Positions 58,146 to 64,000 of a stretch of 64,000 nucleotides of DNA are shown here, piece by piece (positions within the stretch are counted from its first letter, which is position 1; each line of letters opens with the position of its first letter). Source of the stretch: Pseudomonas fluorescens (GTDB taxonomy: Bacteria > Pseudomonadota > Gammaproteobacteria > Pseudomonadales > Pseudomonadaceae); contig NZ_KZ477988.1 of NCBI RefSeq assembly GCF_002837185.1, positions 32,794 through 96,793 of the forward strand, read 5' to 3'. A program made the position numbers and the translations under genes. A model generated the notes under the pieces. It was not told where the DNA came from, did no database searches, and was given only the letters and a program-made list of their open reading frames with translations.

Positions 58146-61100
58146 TCAGTCATTTTTATTGGGGAAGCGGCGCAAATCCAGAGTCATTGGCAATTCATCG
58201 TTCACCACCACAGTCGGCACAGAGAGCTTGCCCGGGCTATGCCCCAAACGGAAAAACCGCGCCATCCGCCGGCTCTCGGCTTCGTTGGCATTCACCGGCA
58301 AGCTGTCGTAATTGCGCCCGCCCGGATGGGCCACATGGTACTGGCAGCCGCCCAGCGAGCGCTGCATCCAGGTGTCCAGCAGGTCGAACACCAGCGGCGC
58401 GTGCACCGCGATGGTCGGCTGCAGGCAGTTGGCCGGTTGCCAGGCGCGGTAACGTACCCCGGCAACAAACTCGCCGACGCGGCCGGTCGGCTGCAGCGGC
58501 ACCGGAATGCCATTGCAGGTCAGCACATAACGTTGCGGCGCCAAGCCGCTCAACTTCACTTGCAGGCGCTCCAGGGACGAGTCCACATAGCGCACCGTAC
58601 CGCCCACCGCGCCCTCCTCGCCCAGTACATGCCAGGGTTCCAGGGCCTGGCGCAGTTCCAGCTCGATACCGCTGACGGCATAGTCGCCGACCTTGGGGAA
58701 ACGAAATTCCAGGTGCGCGGCAAACCACTCGGCGCGCAGCGGATAACCGGCGGCATTGAGCTCGACGATCACATCGGCGAAATCCTGCTCGATAAAGTGC
58801 GGCAACAGGAAGCGGTCATGCAGTTCGGTCCCCCAGCGCGCCAACTTCGGTGGCGCGTAAGGTTCACGCCAGAACCGCGCAACCAGCGCCCGCAACAGCA
58901 ACTGCTGGGTGAGGCTCATGCGCGCATGGGGCGGCATTTCAAAGGCGCGCAGTTCCAGCAGGCCCAGGCGGCCGGTGGCGCCATCGGGGGAATAGAGCTT
59001 GTCGATGCAGAACTCGGCGCGATGGGTATTGCCCGTGACGTCGATCAGCAGGTTGCGCAGCAAACGGTCGACCAACCAGGGCGGGCATTCTTCGCCCGGC
59101 GCGGGCATCTGCGCAAAGGCGATTTCCAGCTCATACAGCGCATCGTTGCGCGCTTCATCCACTCTCGGCGCCTGGGACGTCGGGCCGATAAACAGGCCGG
59201 AGAACAGATAGGACAGCGAGGGATGATTGTGCCAATAGCTGATCAAGCTGCGCAGCAGGTCGGGCCGGCGCAGGAACGGTGAGTCCTTGGGTGTGGCGCC
59301 GCCCAGCACGAAATGGTTGCCGCCGCCGGTGCCGGTGTGGCGACCGTCGATCATGAATTTTTCCGTGGTCAGGCGGGTTTGCCGCGCCTCTTCGTAGAGG
59401 AATTCGGTGCGCTCCACCAACTCGTCCCAGGTGGCGGACGGCTGCACGTTGACCTCGATCACGCCGGGGTCCGGCGTCACCCGGAAATGGGTCAGGCGAG
59501 TATCCATCGGCGGCTCGTAGCCTTCCAGCAGCACCGGGCAATGCAGTTCTTCGGCGGTCGCCTCGATGGCCGTCACCAGCTCCAGATAGTCCTCGACACG
59601 CTCCAGGGGCGGCATGAACAGGTACAGGCGCCCTTCCCGCGCTTCGGCGCACAGCGCAGTGCGGGTCAGCCAGTCGGCGGACTCATCGACCTGCGGCACG
59701 CGCTCATCGCTCGTGGCCGGCTCGCCATGGCTGTGCAGGTGTGCGGTGGTCGGCAGCGACGGTTGCTCCTGATTCGGGTCGGTCGGATGCACAAACGGAT
59801 ATTCGGCAGCCGTCACCCAGGGCTGCGAGGCCAACGGCAATCGATACCCCAACGGCGAGTCGCCCGGCACCAGGCGGCAGTGGTTGTCGCGCAGGTACCA
59901 GCGCCCGCTCTGCCAGCGATCGTTGGCGGCGGTGCGCGCCAGTGGCAGCACTTGGCCGATGACTTTATCCAGGCCCTGGCTGAAGACTTTGCGCAGGCGC
60001 TCGCGCTCCAGGTCATCGCTCAGGCGCGGGTCCTGGGCGGTGACGTTTTGCGGTAGCGCGCCCTCGCGCCACAGGTAGTAGAAATTGTCTTCATACGCCG
60101 GGAACACAAAACGCGCCGGCAGTTTGAGACGCTCGGCGACGCTGGCCAGAAAGCGCCCGGCCATTACGCTATCCGCGCCATAGTCGGCTTGTTCATCGGC
60201 GATCAACGCGCTGTTGTGCCAGATCGGCACGCCGTCGCGGCGCCAGTAGCAGTTCAGGGACCAGCGCGGCAACTGCTCGCCGGGGTACCACTTGCCCTGG
60301 CCGAAATGCACCAGGCCCTGCGGCGCGTAGTGCCTGCGCAGGCGCAGGAACAGTTCAGCGGACAGGCGGCGCTTGTCCGGGCCCAGGGCGGCGGTATTCC
60401 ATTCGGCGCCGTCGGGGTCGTCGATAGACACGAACGTCGGTTCGCCGCCCATGGTCAGGCGCACATCGTCCCTGTGCAGGTCAGCATCGATCTGCCGGCC
60501 CAGAGCCTGGATCGCCAGCCATTGCTCTTCGGTGTAGGGCTTGGTCACCCGTGGCGCTTCCCAGAGGCGCTCCACCGACATCTCATGGCTGAACTCGCAC
60601 TCGCATGGCTCAACCAAGCCACTGATCGGAGCAGCGGACGACGGATCGGGGCTGCAGGCCAACGGGATATGGCCTTCACCGGCGAACAAGCCCGAGGTGG
60701 CGTCCAGGCCGATCCAGCCGGCGCCGGGCAGATACACTTCGCACCAGGCGTGCAGGTCGGTGAAATCCACGTCGGTGCCGGAGGGGCCATCCAGGGCTTT
60801 GACATCGGCGGTGAGCTGAATCAGATAGCCGGAGACAAACCGCGCCGCCAGCCCGAGGTTGCGCAGCAGCTGCACCAGCAGCCAGGCCGAATCGCGGCAT
60901 GAGCCCGAGGCATTTTCCAGGGTGAACTCCGGGGTTTGCACGCCCGGCTCCATGCGGATCAGGTAGCCGATATCGGCGGCCAGGCGCTGGTTGAGTCCGA
61001 CCAGAAAATCCACGGCCGGCAGCGGCGTGCGGTCGATACCGGCCAGGTAGGCGGCAAACTTCGGCGTCAGCGGCAACGTTTCCAGGTAAGGCGCCAGTTC

Positions 61101-61436
61101 GCGCTGCTCATCGGCGGCATAGCTGAAGGGGATGTTTTCGGCGTAGGGTTCGAGGAAAAAATCGAATGGGTTGAATACCGCCATCTCGGCGACCAGATCG
61201 ACCTCAACGCGCAGCTCGTCAGTCTTTTGCGGGAATACCAGGCGCGCCAGATAATTACCCTGGGGGTCCTGTTGCCAGTTGATGAAGTGCTGCTCGGGCA
61301 GCACCTTCAGCGCGTAGGACAGTATCCGCGTGCGGCTATGGGCCGCCGGGCGCAATCGCACAATTTGCGGGCCAAGTTCGACAGCACGGTCGTAGCGGTA
61401 ATGCGTAACGTGGTGCAACGCGACATGAATCGACAC
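58146..61436 (-). CDS. Transglutaminase-DUF2126 protein, 1096 aa
   Basis: Large cytoplasmic protein. The N-terminal 290 residues form a transglutaminase module with Cys180 in SGSCRDSAW, His229 in DLHAWCEVY and Asp245 in IGLDATSG. The rest is DUF2126, with [24 protein letters not shown] MGGEPTFV near residue 330, [16 protein letters not shown], and [11 protein letters not shown] near residue 700, motifs resembling glutamine-synthetase/GCS-type amidoligases. The GTG start at 61436 has AGGAGG 5 bases upstream; the longer frame is rejected. First gene of the leftward cluster with the ATP-grasp/alpha-E and second transglutaminase genes. Confidence 0.9.
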   Translation of the reverse strand: MSIHVALHHVTHYRYDRAVELGPQIVRLRPAAHSRTRILSYALKVLPEQHFINWQQDPQGNYLARLVFPQKTDELRVEVDLVAEMAVFNPFDFFLEPYAENIPFSYAADEQRELAPYLETLPLTPKFAAYLAGIDRTPLPAVDFLVGLNQRLAADIGYLIRMEPGVQTPEFTLENASGSCRDSAWLLVQLLRNLGLAARFVSGYLIQLTADVKALDGPSGTDVDFTDLHAWCEVYLPGAGWIGLDATSGLFAGEGHIPLACSPDPSSAAPISGLVEPCECEFSHEMSVERLWEAPRVTKPYTEEQWLAIQALGRQIDADLHRDDVRLTMGGEPTFVSIDDPDGAEWNTAALGPDKRRLSAELFLRLRRHYAPQGLVHFGQGKWYPGEQLPRWSLNCYWRRDGVPIWHNSALIADEQADYGADSVMAGRFLASVAERLKLPARFVFPAYEDNFYYLWREGALPQNVTAQDPRLSDDLERERLRKVFSQGLDKVIGQVLPLARTAANDRWQSGRWYLRDNHCRLVPGDSPLGYRLPLASQPWVTAAEYPFVHPTDPNQEQPSLPTTAHLHSHGEPATSDERVPQVDESADWLTRTALCAEAREGRLYLFMPPLERVEDYLELVTAIEATAEELHCPVLLEGYEPPMDTRLTHFRVTPDPGVIEVNVQPSATWDELVERTEFLYEEARQTRLTTEKFMIDGRHTGTGGGNHFVLGGATPKDSPFLRRPDLLRSLISYWHNHPSLSYLFSGLFIGPTSQAPRVDEARNDALYELEIAFAQMPAPGEECPPWLVDRLLRNLLIDVTGNTHRAEFCIDKLYSPDGATGRLGLLELRAFEMPPHARMSLTQQLLLRALVARFWREPYAPPKLARWGTELHDRFLLPHFIEQDFADVIVELNAAGYPLRAEWFAAHLEFRFPKVGDYAVSGIELELRQALEPWHVLGEEGAVGGTVRYVDSSLERLQVKLSGLAPQRYVLTCNGIPVPLQPTGRVGEFVAGVRYRAWQPANCLQPTIAVHAPLVFDLLDTWMQRSLGGCQYHVAHPGGRNYDSLPVNANEAESRRMARFFRLGHSPGKLSVPTVVVNDELPMTLDLRRFPNKND

Positions 61437-61623
61437 GGCGGCCTCCTGCGAGCCAGGGCATGGGCACAACGCGCGCAAGACTTATGCCAGAGCGGCAGTC
61501 ATTGCGCTTTATCGTGGGAACCGCCGCAGTACAGCACCAAAACGACGCCAACGGTGGCCTCATGGTGCGAGGGCTGCACATATTTGTGGCGAACGCCTGA
61601 AGGGAGGTGGTGAATCTACCCAG

Positions 61624-62073
61624 TCATGGGGCCTTGTGCCTGGCGCCGAGGGCCTGACGCAGGTGGCGAATTTCCACCCATTTGGCCCGCATCTCGCGCT
61701 GCCCCTTGCTGTTGAGTAGCAGCAGCCCGAACAGTGGAAAAACCAGCGCCAACCCATAAAGAACACGATGAGGGGCGTATTGGAACATCGGCAACACAAA
61801 CAGCAGGCAGGCCACGTAGATACCGACCATCAACCATGCCCAGGAGGGTTTGCCGCGCAAGATCATAAAGTTGCTATGCACCGTCAGCAGTGTGAACACT
61901 GCCCCGGCCAGCATGATTTTGCGCCCGACTTGCGCAAGGGGCGCATCATCGAAATAGGTGACGAAGGCCAGCGCCATGGCCAACGCCAATGAAAAATACG
62001 CCGCAAATACGCCGCCCAGAAATGTCAGAAAGTAATGCCTGAAAAAGTCCCGGTGCGTCATCAGTTCGCCCAT
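61624..62073 (-). CDS. Small four-helix membrane protein, copy B (possible immunity protein), 149 aa
   Basis: I do not recognise a named family. Four hydrophobic segments at about residues 13-40, 50-70, 76-97 and 103-121 are followed by a basic C-terminus. It is clearly homologous to the protein at 62620-63069: both have ACLLFVLPM.QY and LFGLLLLNSK/LLGLLLLNSK with REMR, and both are 149 residues. Its start overlaps the end of a decayed copy of the upstream toxin-like gene, as the intact pair overlaps. A membrane protein paired with a toxin-like protein suggests an immunity function; this is inference. Confidence 0.72.
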   Translation of the reverse strand: MGELMTHRDFFRHYFLTFLGGVFAAYFSLALAMALAFVTYFDDAPLAQVGRKIMLAGAVFTLLTVHSNFMILRGKPSWAWLMVGIYVACLLFVLPMFQYAPHRVLYGLALVFPLFGLLLLNSKGQREMRAKWVEIRHLRQALGARHKAP

Positions 62074-62323
62074 TCTTTTACTTCCTCATACAGCCCGATC
62101 GCGATGGTATTGACGTTTCCGGAGTAGGCGCTGCCGCCGAACCCTACGACTGCGCTCAGGGCGTCCTTGATCTGGGTCGTTGTGCCGTGCTTGAGCTGCG
62201 TGGGGGTGAAACGCTTGGTGAGTTCGCCCGACGCGGCAGGTTGATCTGGCTTTCAATACGCTGGCGCGCCATGAACTGGGAGCGGTTGGAGTCCATGCCG
62301 ATGCTGAGCAGGGGGTTGCTCAT
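62061..62323 (-). pseudogene. Internally deleted, frameshifted copy of the toxin-like gene
   Basis: The first 92 bases from the ATG at 62323 differ from the intact gene (63907-63998) at one base and encode MSNPLLSIGMDSNRSQFMAR onward to INLPR. About 224 codons are then missing and the frame changes. The rest, in another frame, encodes ELTKRFTPTQLKHG, TQIKDALSAVVGFGGSAYSG and NTIAIGLYEEVKEWAN, matching the intact C-terminus (LTKSYSS, TQLKDALGGVLGIAGS, STIAIGLYEDLTE). So an N-terminal and a C-terminal piece survive. It directly precedes the second small membrane protein gene. Confidence 0.85.
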
Positions 62324-62619
62324 GGAGGTGCTCTTCCTTGGAGGGGGTGACTGAACTGCCGCTATCGGGGGCAAGCCCCCTCCCACACTCGACCGCATTC
62401 TCATGCTGGAACTCAGTCAAGTGTGGGAGGGGGCTTGCCCGCGATAGCCCATCCAATGGGCGCCACCCTATCAAACAGGCTCAGCACCTACCACAAAGCG
62501 AAACGCCAACCCGAGACTGGCGTTTTACAGGCCTGCGCGGCCGCCTGGTTTAGCGCGAGATCTTAACGCGGGCCAGACCTCCCGGTGAAGGTGCGAACAC
62601 AGGTGGTGAGTCTACCCAA
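62324..62619. other. Intergenic region between the two toxin/membrane cassettes
   Basis: Holds one REP pair (62361-62448). At 62604-62665 the sequence around GGTGGTGAGTCTACCCAATC resembles 61607-61660 (GGTGGTGAATCTACCCAGTC), so the duplicated unit includes the 3' flank of the membrane-protein gene. Confidence 0.6.
62361..62448. repeat. REP pair, inward type
   Basis: GCTATCGGGGGCAAGCCCCC and GTGGGAGGGGGCTTGCCCGC then GATAGC flank about 33 bases; the right core has one base change. It lies between the intact and decayed cassettes. Confidence 0.88.
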
Positions 62620-63069
62620 TCAACGGGCTCTACGCTGGGCAACGACGGCCTGTCGCAAGCGCCGTATTTCATGTAGCCGCTGACGCATTTCGCGGTGGCG
62701 CTTGCTGTTGAGCAACAATAAGCCCAGCAGTGGGAACAAAACCGCCGAGCCGTACACCAGGCGGTTGAGGTCGTACTGAATCATCGGCAAGACGAACAAC
62801 AGGCACGCGCCGAGGTATCCCGCCACCAGCCTGGCCGCCCAGGGATAGCCACGCGCGATCATCACGTTGCCAAACACCAGCACCACCACCAGCAGCAGAA
62901 TCGCAGCCCCCGAATAGCTGGACTTGAGCGCTGGCTCTACCCCACGCAAATAGGTCACGCCCGCAGTGGAAACTGCGACTGAGCCGGAGAAGATCGCCAT
63001 GAAGACGGTGCCCATGAACACCGGAAAATAACGGGCGAGAAAACTGCGCATATCGGGGAAGCCGCTCAT
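62620..63069 (-). CDS. Small four-helix membrane protein, copy A (possible immunity protein), 149 aa
   Basis: Homolog of the 61624-62073 protein. Hydrophobic segments lie at about residues 13-40, 52-72, 80-98 and 104-121, then an Arg-rich cytoplasmic tail (HREMRQRLHEIRRLRQAVVA). It starts by the four-base ATGA overlap with the stop of the toxin-like gene, so the two are translationally coupled. Inner-membrane helical proteins of this size are typical immunity proteins against pore-forming toxins, but no family was recognised, so this role is an inference from context. Confidence 0.72.
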   Translation of the reverse strand: MSGFPDMRSFLARYFPVFMGTVFMAIFSGSVAVSTAGVTYLRGVEPALKSSYSGAAILLLVVVLVFGNVMIARGYPWAARLVAGYLGACLLFVLPMIQYDLNRLVYGSAVLFPLLGLLLLNSKRHREMRQRLHEIRRLRQAVVAQRRAR

Positions 63070-63998
63070 TCGGTCAAATCCTCGTACAAGCCGATCGCAA
63101 TGGTGCTGGCCGTACCGACATGCCCGGTTCGATAGCTACCGGCGATGCCCAATACGCCGCCCAGCGCATCTTTCAATTGGGTCAGCGTGGCGTGGCGGAT
63201 TTCGGTGGAGCTGTAGCTCTTGGTCAGCTTGCCGGCGCGCTGCTGCAGCTTGAGCAACTTGGGCGTCAGGCTCGGATCGCGCAGGCTGAGCAACTCCTTG
63301 GTCAATTTCTTGCGTTCCTGACGGCTCAGACCCTTGAGCAGCTCATACCAACTCTTACCCAACGCGGCGGCCTTGTTGGCTTTGAGCAGCCTGACCGTGG
63401 TCAAGGCCCCCGTGCCGATCCCCACCAGCGAGGCCGCATCGAGGATGGGTGAAACCGCGCCATACCATTCGGCGTCGTCCATGCGGTCGTTCGCATCGGG
63501 ATCAAGTATTTCGTTGTAGGTACGTGCCACGCCAAATCCGCATTGGGCGCTGCTCGCCAGCGCCGCAGTGACGCCGATACCCACCACAAACGCACTGGCA
63601 CCCGCAGTGAACGGCACAGCGACGCTGCCGCTGAATACAACGATCCAGCCGATCACCGCTGCGCCACATGAAAGGCCCATATCAAACGCCTCTTTCCTCA
63701 GACGTCCTTCGCGGGGGTCGGTCTTCACCTGCTCTACAAACTGTGCGGGCGAGATGTATTTCTGCGCCTCGCGCAAGATGATGCGCTTGGGCCTGATACT
63801 GCAGATGGGCTTGAATTCACGCAGGGTAATGACGTTGAAGTCGGCATCGATGTAGACGACGCCTGCGCCAACGATGCCGGGGTCAGCATCGATAGCTGCA
63901 AACAGGCGCGGCAGGTTGATCTGACTTTCAATACGCTGGCGCGCCATGAACTGGGAGCGGTTGGAGTCCATGCCGATGCTGAGCAGGGGGTTGCTCAT
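63066..63998 (-). CDS. Toxin-like protein with hydrophobic Gly-rich segment, 310 aa
   Basis: No family recognised with confidence. The ATG at 63998 (MSNPLLSIGMDSNRSQFMAR) is inside the window, so the gene is complete. Residues 1-105 are polar; residues about 107-165 form a Gly/Ala/Val-rich hydrophobic stretch (GLSCGAAVIGWIVVFSGSVA, GASAFVVGIGVTAALASSAQ). A helical region follows (LLKGLSRQERKKLTKELLSL), then a C-terminal part with LKDALGGVLGIAGS. No Sec signal. The hydrophobic hairpin plus a coupled four-helix membrane gene fits a pore-forming effector and immunity pair, perhaps of a type VI or contact-dependent system. The 5' neighbourhood lies outside the window. Confidence 0.7.
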   Translation of the reverse strand: MSNPLLSIGMDSNRSQFMARQRIESQINLPRLFAAIDADPGIVGAGVVYIDADFNVITLREFKPICSIRPKRIILREAQKYISPAQFVEQVKTDPREGRLRKEAFDMGLSCGAAVIGWIVVFSGSVAVPFTAGASAFVVGIGVTAALASSAQCGFGVARTYNEILDPDANDRMDDAEWYGAVSPILDAASLVGIGTGALTTVRLLKANKAAALGKSWYELLKGLSRQERKKLTKELLSLRDPSLTPKLLKLQQRAGKLTKSYSSTEIRHATLTQLKDALGGVLGIAGSYRTGHVGTASTIAIGLYEDLTE

Positions 63999-64000
63999 GG

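Overview
The window reads as chromosome of a Pseudomonas of the fluorescens group. The evidence is high GC, typical pseudomonad gene order (urt-ure-desT-ureEFG, then liv-pncB-nadE-azu), and at least 13 paired plus 3 compact copies of the GTGGGAGGGGGCTTGCCCCC REP family known from this group. Coordinates below use start codons chosen by ribosome binding site, overlap or homology, so several genes begin inside longer open frames.

Region by region: 0-2.6 kb holds the 3' end of a copper-type TonB-dependent receptor and a PepSY membrane protein. At 2.7-7.6 kb a four-gene metal-uptake operon (TonB receptor, ABC ATPase, periplasmic binding protein, permease) follows a near-consensus Zur box. At 7.7-17.9 kb lie the urea ABC transporter urtABCDE and ureD-ureA-GNAT-GNAT-ureB-ureC. 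At 18-24.4 kb is one giant reverse-strand gene for a dermonecrotic-toxin/LRR/NEL-type E3 ubiquitin ligase protein, whose C-terminus seems to be frameshifted. At 24.4-35.2 kb are cbpA, a YegD-like Hsp70, AI-2E, psiF, AraC, EamA, ferritin-like, AsmA, a repeat-containing small secreted protein, desT and an NlpC/P60 hydrolase. At 35.4-37.9 kb are ureEFG and a HupE/UreJ protein. At 38-41.2 kb are an AGE epimerase, a CDF transporter and an SDR. The 41.2-41.8 kb stretch is non-coding, with diverged direct repeats and DnaA-box-like sequences.

From 41.9 kb come a liv-type amino-acid ABC operon, amaA/amaB (lysine/pipecolate catabolism) with a divergent LysR gene, pncB-nadE, azurin, a transglutaminase / ATP-grasp-alpha-E / DUF2126 cluster, and at the right edge a toxin-like gene with a small membrane partner. 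That pair is duplicated and one toxin copy is decayed.

The common theme is nitrogen scavenging. Good sigma-54 (-24/-12) promoter matches precede urtA, ureE and the liv-type binding protein gene, so urea import, urease maturation and amino-acid import are probably co-controlled by nitrogen status. Urease structural genes and accessory genes ureEFG are split by about 17.6 kb. The most novel-looking parts are the NEL protein lying between the two urease blocks, the duplicated toxin/membrane-protein cassette at 61.6-64.0 kb, and the 41.2-41.8 kb repeat region.
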